DNA of 8,653 bases from Bacillota bacterium (GCA_012841735.1 DUUE01000294.1:1-8653); one strand, 5' to 3'. Positions 1 to 6,131 are shown, numbered from the stretch's first letter. Translations and numbers: made by a program. Notes: generated from the sequence alone by a model not told the origin.

Positions 1-677
1 ACCACCATTTCCTTAACCGGTTTACTGATCAGACGCGCAAGTAGCAGCCCGAGCAGGACGGCGACAATGAATCCCGCCGCGATGATCACCCTCATCGTGG
101 CAATGGAAGCGGCAGCCAGCCGGGCATTAGTCTCCGCCTGTTTCCCGGCGCTCATTTCCCTCTGTGCAAATAAAGCATCAATTGTTTGCGCAATTTTGCT
201 TTCAATTTCCGCCGCCTGTGAGCCGGTCAAAATGGCATACGCGTCATCCGTATTGCCTGCCGCAATTAAACTGACGACCTCTTCCCCCACTTCCGTACCA
301 AACCGGTCTATTGTCGTGCGCAGGTCTGATAAAGTTTCCTTTGTCCCCGCATCGTCCACGGCAGCCTCAACCGTGGCATGACTCATAATCAAGTCTTCCT
401 CCAGTGCGGCCATATCCTGTCTGGCATCGGCCACCAGTGCGGTAAGGTCCGCGTCCGGCCGGAGTGCATTCAGATAGAGTTCCCGGAGCAGGATTTTCTG
501 CTTATAAAATCCGTCCGAAATGGCAGACATGTCATTCATCGTGGCGGTAAAGCGCTCATAGAGGTCAGTATCCAGTGCCTGCATTTTTTTTATGTACGTT
601 GTCCCCACAATTCCCACCGCAGCAGCTATTACTGCGACCAGCAAAAAAGCAAGTACAAGTTTTACGCCCATATTCAT
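1..677 (-). CDS. Methyl-accepting chemotaxis protein, N-terminal part (cut by left edge)
   Basis: The first 225 residues of a transmembrane chemoreceptor are visible; the signalling domain lies beyond position 1. In order there is a short start, a first membrane helix (about residues 5-25, VKLVLAFLLVAVIAAAVGIV), a mostly helical extracytoplasmic region of about 170 residues like the four-helix-bundle MCP sensor, a second membrane helix (about 196-215), and then ARLISKPVKEM, which is the typical opening of a HAMP linker. Such receptors pass ligand signals to CheA/CheW at the membrane. Three in-frame ATGs lie at 683, 677 and 671. The GGAGG at 690-686 is only 2 bases from the first but 8 bases from the one at 677, so 677 is chosen. 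The frame stays open further upstream (ATG at 794), but that start has no good ribosome site. The ligand is unknown. Confidence 0.87.
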   Translation of the reverse strand, partial: MNMGVKLVLAFLLVAVIAAAVGIVGTTYIKKMQALDTDLYERFTATMNDMSAISDGFYKQKILLRELYLNALRPDADLTALVADARQDMAALEEDLIMSHATVEAAVDDAGTKETLSDLRTTIDRFGTEVGEEVVSLIAAGNTDDAYAILTGSQAAEIESKIAQTIDALFAQREMSAGKQAETNARLAAASIATMRVIIAAGFIVAVLLGLLLARLISKPVKEMV

Positions 678-731
678 CTGCATATCCTCCAACCCACTCC
701 TTTGCCAATTCACTCCCAGGCAGTGACTGAT

Positions 732-775
732 AAAAAAACATGGCAGACAGCCGGCTTTCCCGGCAATCCAGCCAT
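732..775 (-). terminator. Hairpin with U7 tract between nagZ and the chemoreceptor gene
   Basis: Read on the minus strand, an outer ATGGC/GCCAT stem (771-775 with 740-744) encloses an inner GCCGG/CCGGC stem with loop GAAAG (760-764 with 750-754). The structure is followed one base later by seven T residues (738-732). This is the layout of an intrinsic terminator with an internal loop. It could end the nagZ transcript. It also sits 55 bases before the chemoreceptor start, with no obvious promoter in between, so it could be an attenuator in that gene's leader. Confidence 0.5.
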
Positions 776-858
776 ATGGTGCTGTTGCAATCATGATGTT
801 CTCTCTTTTGTCACACCTGCAACATTTATAATGGTAAAGTATAATCAGACTAAAATCA

Positions 859-2127
859 TTACATTTGTCTTACAAGGATTTCTTCCGCAATTTGCTTGTG
901 CGCTTCCGAACCAAGTATTGCCTGCGGATCCGGATGCAGTGTTACTCCGTCCAGAATCCCCCTTTGCTTTTTTGTTTGCAGAATTCTGCGCACCGAGGCG
1001 TCAATGCGCTCTTCACTAATCCGGCCCTGCTTAACGGCGGCAAGCAGAGCCTGATAGCCTGCCGCAAGCGATTCCGGCATCAGCAGGATATCCACCCCGG
1101 CGGCCACCGCTTTTACCACGGCCTCAGTAGGTGAAAAATGGTCAGTAATGGCGCCCATATCCAGGGCGTCTGTCATGATCAGGCCCGTGTATTGCATTTC
1201 TTCCCGCAAAACACCCGTCAGAATTTCTGCCGACAACGAAGCCGGCAGTTCACTGCCCGATACCTGCGGGACGATAAGATGAGCCACCATAATTCCGTCC
1301 GCTCCCGCGGCGATCCCCTGCCTGAACGGTACCCACTCCACATCCTCCAGTCGTTCCCTGCCGTGCCCAAGTACAACGGCCCCCAGGTGCGTGTCATGGG
1401 CGGTATCCCCGTGGCCGGGAAAATGTTTAATCACAGAGCTCACATTTTCACTTTGTATCCCCTGCACCATGCGCTCCACCATCTGCGCAACTTCATGGGG
1501 ATCGCTGCCAAAAGCACGCTCTCCGATTACCGGGTTGTCCGGGTTTGTATTCACATCGGCCACAGGTGCCATATTCATGTTAAATCCCAGGACGGACAAT
1601 TCCCGTCCCAGCAACTGCCCTACACGGTATGCCAGTTCAGGATCCCCGGTGTTGCCGAGCGCCGCATTTCCCGGGAGTTTTGTGGCACCTATGCGTGAGC
1701 GGTCGTGATTGAGGCGACTGACTTTTCCCCCTTCTTCATCAACGGCAATGAAAAGGGGGATTTTGCTTAAAGCCTGCAACTCCGCAATCAGTGAGCGCGT
1801 CTGGTCTACAGTTTCAATATTGGGGGCAAAAAGGATCACACCGCCGACCGGAAATTGTTCCAACTGCTCCCGAATCTCCTGATTGACAGCCTTCACCGGT
1901 TTGCCTTCACTGTCAAGCTGAAATGACGGCATAAACAACTGGCCGATTTTTTCTTCCAGTGTCATCATTTGCATTATTTCCGCAATCACATCATCCCCCG
2001 GAGGGTCCGGCTCTTCATTCCCTCCACCGGGCGGAGAATCTGCGGGCGGTTCTTTCACCGCCAAGTTGTAAACAAGCATCCCGGACACCAGTAAAAGCAT
2101 GAGGATTACTACTGTTTTGCCTTTCAT
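859..2127 (-). CDS. nagZ: Glycoside hydrolase family 3 beta-N-acetylglucosaminidase, membrane-anchored (NagZ type)
   Basis: This 422-residue protein matches single-domain family 3 beta-N-acetylglucosaminidases, which remove N-acetylglucosamine from muropeptides or chitooligosaccharides. Residues 5-23 form an uncleaved-looking membrane anchor with no lipobox cysteine. A Pro/Gly-rich linker follows (28-44), then the TIM-barrel catalytic domain. The NagZ hallmark KHFPGHGDTAHDTH is at 234-247; its Asp245 and His247 match the Asp-His acid/base dyad of the Bacillus enzyme. The nucleophile is expected at Asp320 in LIMTDALDMGAI. Other family motifs are AVDEEGG (128-134) and MAPVADVNTNPDNPVIGERAF (186-206). 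The start at 2127 has AAAGGA upstream with 9-10 bases spacing. The protein lacks the extra C-terminal domain of Bacillus NagZ and, given its anchor, probably acts outside the membrane. It is more likely its own unit than part of an operon, as terminator-like hairpins flank it. Confidence 0.9.
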   Translation of the reverse strand: MKGKTVVILMLLLVSGMLVYNLAVKEPPADSPPGGGNEEPDPPGDDVIAEIMQMMTLEEKIGQLFMPSFQLDSEGKPVKAVNQEIREQLEQFPVGGVILFAPNIETVDQTRSLIAELQALSKIPLFIAVDEEGGKVSRLNHDRSRIGATKLPGNAALGNTGDPELAYRVGQLLGRELSVLGFNMNMAPVADVNTNPDNPVIGERAFGSDPHEVAQMVERMVQGIQSENVSSVIKHFPGHGDTAHDTHLGAVVLGHGRERLEDVEWVPFRQGIAAGADGIMVAHLIVPQVSGSELPASLSAEILTGVLREEMQYTGLIMTDALDMGAITDHFSPTEAVVKAVAAGVDILLMPESLAAGYQALLAAVKQGRISEERIDASVRRILQTKKQRGILDGVTLHPDPQAILGSEAHKQIAEEILVRQM

Positions 2128-2202
2128 GTCATCCGATCCTTTCGGCCTGCCACTTTTTGACGGCCTGTTCTTCGTCTATTCTGTCCGCTTACGACAATAT
2201 TT

Positions 2203-2234
2203 TGTATACTTTTTCTCCTTCTATGTTAGCGCAA
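2203..2234 (-). promoter_or_regulatory. Possible nagZ promoter
   Basis: On the minus strand there is a TATACA -10-like box (2208-2203) and a TTGCGC -35-like box (2234-2229). The 20-base spacing is longer than ideal. It lies downstream of the terminator at 2233-2266 and upstream of nagZ, where a promoter would be needed. Weak assignment. Confidence 0.25.
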
Positions 2235-2266
2235 AAAAGGTTATTTCCTTTAGTAAGGAAACAACC
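2233..2266 (-). terminator. Intrinsic terminator upstream of nagZ, reading minus
   Basis: On the minus strand GGTTGTTTCCTT (2266-2255) pairs with AAGGAAATAACC (2250-2239) across the loop ACTA. This gives 12 base pairs with one G-U wobble, followed at once by six T residues (2238-2233). It would stop a minus-strand transcript arising between about 2270 and 2790, where no conventional gene lies. It therefore suggests a small transcript there, or attenuation ahead of nagZ. Confidence 0.65.
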
Positions 2267-2345
2267 TAGCATTTACTTCACTACTAATTTGAGATTTAGG
2301 AGGAAAAATAAATCGATACTGGTCTATGTTAAGGTCAACTCATTA

Positions 2346-2417
2346 TCAGGAGCGACGTGCACACTCTAAAAGAATAAAAACGGGCAATAATAAGAGAAAC
2401 AAAATAATTGCCAACAC
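2346..2417 (-). CDS. Possible 23-residue hydrophobic membrane peptide
   Basis: A short frame starts with GTG at 2417 and encodes a peptide beginning MLAIILFLLLLPVF and ending ECARRS. It is one membrane helix with a short charged tail. A strong AAAAGGAGG (2435-2427) sits 9 bases before the GTG. A second in-frame GTG at 2426 abuts this site and is less likely. Three in-frame stops follow in a row (TGA, TAA, TGA), and an intrinsic terminator lies about 80 bases downstream (2233-2266). The size and shape resemble small membrane peptides, including type I toxins, but no family is recognised and an antitoxin RNA cannot be shown. The frame is short enough to occur by chance; the ribosome site and terminator are the main support. 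Confidence 0.35.
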   Translation of the reverse strand: MLAIILFLLLLPVFILLECARRS

Positions 2418-2449
2418 TTCGGCCACCCTCCTTTTGTTATTACCTCTGA

Positions 2450-2481
2450 TTTTCAATCCACGCCCCTGCGTGAGGGGCGAC
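2450..2481 (-). CRISPR. Solitary type I-C-like CRISPR repeat
   Basis: Read on the minus strand, these 32 bases begin GTCGCCCCTCACGCAGGGGC and end GTGGATTGAAAA. This fits the type I-C repeat plan: GTCGC start, a perfect 7-base-pair stem CGCCCCT/AGGGGCG around a 5-base loop, and a GTGGATTGAAA end. Only the last base differs from the usual C. I checked one repeat-plus-spacer length on each side and found no second copy, and there are no cas genes in the window. It is best read as a remnant or minimal array, not a working array. Confidence 0.65.
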
Positions 2482-2640
2482 AAATTTATTGACTTTTCTG
2501 AATATATTTATCATGATTTTGGCTCGTTTTTTTGCGGCCCTTTCACAAAATTTTGATCTTGCGTCTTATTAATGGCAAATATGTCATTAGATTCATGTAG
2601 TTTATATACATTTTACCATATTAAGACGACATTTTATGTC
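2482..2640 (-). other. AT-rich stretch in the CRISPR leader position
   Basis: This stretch lies on the GTCGC side of the repeat, where a leader would be expected for minus-strand transcription. It is strongly AT-rich, carries no convincing gene on either strand, and holds a G/C-containing patch (GAAAGGGCCGC on the minus strand). A broken dyad, CGTCTTA at 2562-2568 against TAAGACG at 2622-2628, is also present. Leader identity is inferred from position only; no defined promoter was settled on. Confidence 0.25.
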
Positions 2641-2736
2641 ACGGTTAATAATTTTTCTAAATTTTTATACCCATAATATTGCTGATTATTACAGTCGTTA
2701 TACAATATAGCGGGAGCTACCGATCCCCGTTTTTAC

Positions 2737-2765
2737 TTGCTTACCTAGATCATCTATGGTAATCT
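2737..2765 (+). promoter_or_regulatory. Promoter of the padR operon
   Basis: TTGCTT (2737-2742) and TAATCT (2760-2765) are separated by 17 bases, a good sigma-A-type layout. They are buried in the inverted repeat at 2743-2784. Transcription would start near 2772, leaving a short leader before the ATG at 2804. Confidence 0.45.
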
Positions 2766-2784
2766 ATACATAGATGATCTAGGT
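2743..2784. promoter_or_regulatory. PadR operator: 16-base-pair perfect inverted repeat
   Basis: ACCTAGATCATCTATG (2743-2758) is exactly reverse-complementary to CATAGATGATCTAGGT (2769-2784), with 10 bases between. A second, nested dyad is ATCTAT-AC-ATAGAT (2762-2775). The repeat covers the likely -10 region and start site directly before padR. PadR proteins usually bind dyads in their own promoters, so autorepression is likely. Confidence 0.7.
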
Positions 2785-2803
2785 TTATTTGGGAGGTGAT
2801 TGT

Positions 2804-3148
2804 ATGGAGATAGACAAAGAATTAATGGCGGGCACAACACCCCTCCTGGTTCTGTCGGTACTGCGCAAACAGGAAAATTACGGCTATGGCATTATCAGAG
2901 AATTGGCCAGCAGAAGCAACAATACATTTCACTTAAAAGAGGGAACTCTTTACCCCCTGCTCCACGGCATGGAAAACAAAGGCTACCTCACATCTTATCT
3001 CCGGGAAACGGAAAACGGGCGGCGGCGCAAATACTACCGCATTACCCCAAAAGGTCTGGCATTGCTGGAAAGCAAAACACAGCAGTGGAGTTTCTTTGCG
3101 CAAAAAGTTAATGAAGTGGTCTTCAACGAAATGACCGCTTTGACATAA
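2804..3148 (+). CDS. PadR-family transcriptional regulator
   Basis: This is a compact 114-residue PadR-type winged-helix repressor. Family marks are ENYGYGIIREL (24-34), KEGTLYPLLHGMENKGYL (45-62, recognition helix and following turn) and GRRRKYYRITPKG (72-84, the wing), then a C-terminal dimerisation helix. The ATG at 2804 is preferred because GGAGGTGA ends 5 bases before it; a TTG at 2789 upstream has no such site. It is the first gene of a tight three-gene unit: its stop is 11 bases before the next start. The inverted repeat at 2743-2784 is probably its own operator. PadR proteins placed before single-pass membrane proteins usually control that operon, often in answer to membrane or drug stress. 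The inducer here is unknown. Confidence 0.92.
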   Translation: MEIDKELMAGTTPLLVLSVLRKQENYGYGIIRELASRSNNTFHLKEGTLYPLLHGMENKGYLTSYLRETENGRRRKYYRITPKGLALLESKTQQWSFFAQKVNEVVFNEMTALT

Positions 3149-3159
3149 GGTGAATGCCG

Positions 3160-3990
3160 ATGAGTTTAGAATTTGAATACTGGTGCGATCAGGCCTGTTC
3201 TTATATCCGTTTCAAACCGGACCGGGAAAAAGTAAGGCAGGAACTCCTCGCCCACCTGGAAGACAAGCGGGAAGAACTCATGCAGCAGGAAGAACTCTTA
3301 AAAACGGGCAAAACTCTTACCGAGATTGACAAGGCGGTCCTGGAGGCCATGGGGGATGCAGCTGAAACAGGCAGGGCACTGGCCAAAGTGCACAGTCCCT
3401 GGCTGGGTTGGCTCTGGCAGGCTTCACGCATCGTACTTGTTGTTGCCGTGATACTGCTTGTCTTCACTTCCTTTGGTTTCATGAAGAGGTCGGGCTTATT
3501 TGACAACAGGGAATCTGACTATTACCGGCAATCTTATGAACAGGTTTTTAATGAAAACCGTACCAAGTACGGGGAAAGGATTTTCCTGCTGCAACCCGAT
3601 GTTTTCGCCAAATGCAACGGCTATACCATCAAAGTTACCCGGGTGGCGAAATGGCATTATGACTTTGTGGATGAAACAGGGGAGCGGCACGTAAGCGATA
3701 AGCTGTACTTCACGTTGGAAACCTTCAACCCGCTGCCCTGGGCGGATTACCCGGAGGGCATCTTCTATCTCACCGCGGTCGACAGTGCAGGCAACATTTA
3801 TACCAACTGCTATGCTCGGGGAGAACGGGCTGTTGTTGGCAATCTCGAAAGTCGCGGCATGTTTTCCTGCTGCTTTGAAATGTGGGTGGAAGGCCTGTAT
3901 CCTGATGCGCACTGGCTCAAACTGCAGTATGACCGCTCCGGCCGCTTTTTTTCACTCCTTATCCCCCTGACGGGAGGGAAAAACCAATGA
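3160..3990 (+). CDS. Single-pass membrane protein with permease-prefix/DUF1700-like N-terminus
   Basis: This 276-residue protein is of unknown function. Residues 1-80 form a helical, charged cytoplasmic domain (VRQELLAHLEDKREEL, then LEAMGDAAETGRALAKVH), the pattern seen in DUF1700 and permease-prefix domains encoded beside PadR regulators. A membrane helix follows (about 86-107), then about 165 residues, probably outside the membrane, rich in aromatic residues and with Cys152, Cys217, Cys237 and Cys238. The start at 3160 is chosen because AAGGTGA (3147-3153) lies 6 bases before it; the in-frame ATG at 3154 touches that site. The gene overlaps the next one by 4 bases (ATGA), so the two are translationally coupled. 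The domain match is from pattern recognition; the outer domain is not recognised. Confidence 0.75.
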   Translation: MSLEFEYWCDQACSYIRFKPDREKVRQELLAHLEDKREELMQQEELLKTGKTLTEIDKAVLEAMGDAAETGRALAKVHSPWLGWLWQASRIVLVVAVILLVFTSFGFMKRSGLFDNRESDYYRQSYEQVFNENRTKYGERIFLLQPDVFAKCNGYTIKVTRVAKWHYDFVDETGERHVSDKLYFTLETFNPLPWADYPEGIFYLTAVDSAGNIYTNCYARGERAVVGNLESRGMFSCCFEMWVEGLYPDAHWLKLQYDRSGRFFSLLIPLTGGKNQ

Positions 3991-4682
3991 ATTTCCGGAA
4001 AGCATACACACACAAGCTGCCGCAATTGTCCCGGAAAAGCAAGATTATACGCAACCTGTTTCTTTCTGCAGTGACGGTTTTCTTAATATATATTTTTCTC
4101 GGAGCGCCCGCTTTTTCTCCGGAGCAAGCCTTCAGAAGGGAAGAAAAACGCCATTTTGTCGGACCTGCCGAAATACTGGCGGTTATAGATGTTGATAATG
4201 AACATTACAACAAGCTGATCATTGCCGATGACGGAGATGCCGTCATTCTCTATCCGGTCTATGATCTAGGGAGGATTTATTACAGAAAAAAGGCTGGCGA
4301 TGCCACCGTTCTGGCTGCCCCGACATACGGCGGTTTTCCTACGGAAACAAAACAAGCCTTGATTGTGCTGTTTACCGAAATACCACACGCACAGCGGGCA
4401 GTTTTGGAACTGTCGCTGCATGCCGAACTTAACGGTCTGCGGTATGAAGGCAGTTACCTCCTGGAGGCGGAACGGGAACACAAGGAATTCTTCCTGTTTA
4501 CGCTCAGCCCTGTTGCCCCTGAGTACTACGCCCAAGCTGAACTGTACGCCATTCATCTTCTGCAGAGGAAAACAGACGACCGCTCCCCTTGCTCGGGAAC
4601 TTTTCCCGCCAGAATCAGCTTTTATGATGCCAACGGCAGGCTGATTGCGGAGCGGGAAAGATCGTTTGCCAGTGCCTTTTAA
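3987..4682 (+). CDS. Hypothetical single-pass membrane protein, third gene of padR operon
   Basis: This 231-residue protein is not recognised. A basic N-terminus (RKAYTHKLPQLSRKSKIIR) leads into one membrane helix (about 22-39, NLFLSAVTVFLIYIFLGA). A predicted extracytoplasmic domain of about 190 residues with alternating beta-like segments follows. The start ATG at 3987 overlaps the stop of the preceding gene, which shows coupling. By topology and position it is likely a partner of the preceding membrane protein: both have a cytoplasmic basic segment, one helix and a soluble outer domain. It is the last gene of the operon; only a weak terminator-like structure (4711-4757) follows. Function unknown. 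Confidence 0.75.
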   Translation: MNFRKAYTHKLPQLSRKSKIIRNLFLSAVTVFLIYIFLGAPAFSPEQAFRREEKRHFVGPAEILAVIDVDNEHYNKLIIADDGDAVILYPVYDLGRIYYRKKAGDATVLAAPTYGGFPTETKQALIVLFTEIPHAQRAVLELSLHAELNGLRYEGSYLLEAEREHKEFFLFTLSPVAPEYYAQAELYAIHLLQRKTDDRSPCSGTFPARISFYDANGRLIAERERSFASAF

Positions 4683-4710
4683 CTGACAGACTCTGAAATC
4701 AGACAAAAAC

Positions 4711-4757
4711 CGGCACATACCTCCCCGCTTTGGTACAATCTCTGCCGTTCTGTTTTT
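4711..4757 (+). terminator. Weak terminator candidate after the padR operon
   Basis: Nested short stems CGGCA/TGCCG (4711-4715 with 4743-4747) and TACC/GGTA (4718-4721 with 4732-4735) are followed by TTCTGTTTTT. Position and T-run fit, but the stems are short with a large inner loop. Low certainty. Confidence 0.25.
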
Positions 4758-4793
4758 CACAAGGCACATCTCCTTTGCATATTCAATAATTGC

Positions 4794-4823
4794 ATTATAA
4801 CAATCATTCTTCACGTTATTCAA
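4794..4823 (-). promoter_or_regulatory. Promoter-like sequence pointing into the padR operon antisense
   Basis: On the minus strand TTGAAT (4823-4818) and a perfect TATAAT (4799-4794) are 18 bases apart. An AAAGGAG (minus strand, about 4775-4769) follows. The only frame it could drive runs antisense over the last gene of the padR operon and looks non-coding. AT-rich sequence can produce this by chance. Confidence 0.3.
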
Positions 4824-4846
4824 TGATTTGTCACCAGTGATAGCTT

Positions 4847-5821
4847 TTACTTTAAAGCGGCTTTTTGCCTGGCAATCATTTCTTCCAGCTGGGGCAGATC
4901 ACCGGCCAGCAGTTCATAAACCAAATACTGAGGGTTAATGGTTTCAATCACCTTTTTTATTTCACAGCATTCAAAAGGTTCATGCCAATCGATGGCGGCT
5001 ATATGATGACGGGCAAAGCTTAATTGATCCCAAAAGCTGGGCAGCCGGCAGATTTCATCCGCCTTGTCCTGGTGGTTTTGCATAAAGTAGGAACCGGACA
5101 AAGACTTGTTCAGGTGGACGGCCTTAATCTCTGCTTTGAGTTCTTTCAGTTCCGCCAGAACTTGTAAGAGATAGCTGCAGGCTTCTTCTTCCGTCTGCAA
5201 CGCCGGATTTGTGATCATCAGGTGGCTGATGTCAAGGACAAAGCCTTTATTCGGGTAGGAGACACGCCTGAAAAAGTCCTTTGTGCTGTGATAATCCACC
5301 AGGCGCAGCCCGGGCCACCATAAATTTTCCAAAAGCAGAGTAATCCCCCGGTCCTCAGAACCAAAAGCTTCTGCAATAATTTCCACTGAGGCTTCCAAAA
5401 CATCGTCATCGCTGTAGGAGAACTGACGCGTGTAAGCATGCAGCAGTTCGACATGCGCCACGTGAAAAACCATGTATTTGGCCTGCAGCGCCTGCGCCCG
5501 CGCAAATTCATCCTGAAAAAAATCTACCAGACACTGCCTGCCCATGCCGCCGTAATAATGCCTGACAATCTCTTCCGAACCGAATTGACGCAGCAGCGCC
5601 GCTTTATCTTCGCGCCAGAAATCCAGCCAGATGGGAAAGTAACGCAGGTGAACACCCGTAACCAGTTTTTTCGGAATCTGCTCCAACGGGTAATTGGGTC
5701 CTACACAAAGCTCCACGCCGTCAAGACCGTGCCGGTCTACCAGCGCCTGAATATTGGACCAGTCATTTGCAAACCAACTTAGTGTGCGAGTATCGGTGGC
5801 GATGTTAATTAAATGCTTCAT
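4847..5821 (-). CDS. cbiR: Xylose-isomerase-like TIM-barrel protein, probable cobamide-remodelling hydrolase CbiR
   Basis: This 324-residue protein belongs to the AP endonuclease 2 / xylose isomerase-like TIM-barrel group. Barrel-strand ends carry the expected metal-ligand types: GVELCVGPN (35-43), HLR (58-60), FHVAHVE (119-125), LLLEN with Glu165, VLDISH (195-200), AVHLNKS (234-240), DWHEPF (278-283) and VYEL (301-304). No signal peptide is seen, so it is cytoplasmic. It lies under its own cobalamin riboswitch and diverges from the alpha-ribazole genes cblT and cblS. That context points to CbiR, a member of this superfamily shown in Akkermansia to hydrolyse the phosphoribosyl bond of the cobamide nucleotide loop and so start lower-ligand replacement. 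The start at 5821 has AGGGGAG about 5 bases upstream. The superfamily is clear; the CbiR call rests mostly on context. A generic sugar-phosphate isomerase is the alternative. Confidence 0.75.
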   Translation of the reverse strand: MKHLINIATDTRTLSWFANDWSNIQALVDRHGLDGVELCVGPNYPLEQIPKKLVTGVHLRYFPIWLDFWREDKAALLRQFGSEEIVRHYYGGMGRQCLVDFFQDEFARAQALQAKYMVFHVAHVELLHAYTRQFSYSDDDVLEASVEIIAEAFGSEDRGITLLLENLWWPGLRLVDYHSTKDFFRRVSYPNKGFVLDISHLMITNPALQTEEEACSYLLQVLAELKELKAEIKAVHLNKSLSGSYFMQNHQDKADEICRLPSFWDQLSFARHHIAAIDWHEPFECCEIKKVIETINPQYLVYELLAGDLPQLEEMIARQKAALK

Positions 5822-5835
5822 TTACACTCCCCTTA

Positions 5836-5886
5836 AGAAAAAATTCATGGCTAATTGCTACTGACAGTAGCAATTAGCCATGAATT
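5836..5886 (-). terminator. Riboswitch-controlled terminator before cbiR (22-base-pair perfect palindrome)
   Basis: Positions 5842-5863 and 5865-5886 are perfect reverse complements around a single base (5864). On the minus strand the hairpin ends in AATT followed by TTTTCTT, the layout of an intrinsic terminator. It lies between the cobalamin aptamer (5902-6054) and the cbiR start. A competing small hairpin, CATGAA/TTCATG (5879-5884 with 5889-5894), overlaps its 5' arm and could serve as antiterminator. Confidence 0.8.
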
Positions 5887-5901
5887 AGTTCATGAGAAAA
5901 T

Positions 5902-6054
5902 TGTTACTGGCAGGTCTCCTGGCTCAGAATCATGGGCTCACACGCCTTCCCAGTTTCCCAGTGGCATATGTGCGGCCTCCTCTTACAGTGGTTTAACCGC
6001 TCGGGATTTGGACCCGATTCCCTATTCTCCCAAAAGCTTTGGGCACCCGTAACA
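5902..6054 (-). ncRNA. Cobalamin riboswitch controlling cbiR
   Basis: Read on the minus strand, the 3' part GAGCCAGGAGACCTGCC (5925-5909) is the B12 box of cobalamin riboswitches. Other core segments are also present: AGGGAATCGGGT, GCGG...CCACTGTAA, and a closing stem TGTTAC/GTAACA (6054-6049 with 5907-5902). With the terminator at 5836-5886 it should shut off cbiR when adenosylcobalamin is plentiful. Confidence 0.92.
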
Positions 6055-6072
6055 CCGTATTGACTTTGTTAA

Positions 6073-6102
6073 ATTATATAACAGGATAAAGTGATTAGGC
6101 AA
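6073..6102 (-). promoter_or_regulatory. Promoter of the cbiR leader
   Basis: On the minus strand TTGCCT (6102-6097) and a perfect TATAAT (6078-6073) are 18 bases apart. The predicted start near 6066 is about 12 bases ahead of the riboswitch closing stem. Confidence 0.55.
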
Positions 6103-6131
6103 TACTGGCAGCAATAAACTTCAGCAGGGTT

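Noticed and set aside
740..858. c-di-GMP riboswitch ahead of the chemoreceptor gene
   Set aside because: The conserved GGGCAAA and GACGCAAAGCC segments of class I and the class II core are absent.
378..1019. A 213-codon plus-strand frame across the chemoreceptor and the end of nagZ
   Set aside because: It is antisense to two genes with clear family motifs and has a composition typical of a shadow frame.
2383..2545. A second CRISPR repeat on either side of the solitary one
   Set aside because: Sequences one repeat-plus-spacer length away on both sides do not match the repeat, even loosely.
2326..2556. A 76-codon plus-strand frame between nagZ and padR
   Set aside because: It runs through the CRISPR-like repeat, has no ribosome binding site at its start and encodes a low-quality sequence.
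2710..2735. GGGA/TCCC hairpin followed by TTTTT before padR as a terminator
   Set aside because: The stem is only four base pairs with an eight-base loop, and no plus-strand transcript is expected to reach it.
4266..4823. A long minus-strand frame antisense to the third padR-operon gene, with upstream promoter-like boxes
   Set aside because: Most of it overlaps a well-supported gene; its product is rich in Arg, Gln and Cys without any domain pattern. Only the promoter-like boxes are kept as a weak feature.
5842..5886. The long palindrome as an insertion-sequence end or recombination site
   Set aside because: There is no second copy, no transposase or integrase, and it sits exactly where the riboswitch terminator should be, with a U-tract.
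5855..6052. A 65-codon plus-strand frame
   Set aside because: It is the reverse complement of the second cobalamin riboswitch.
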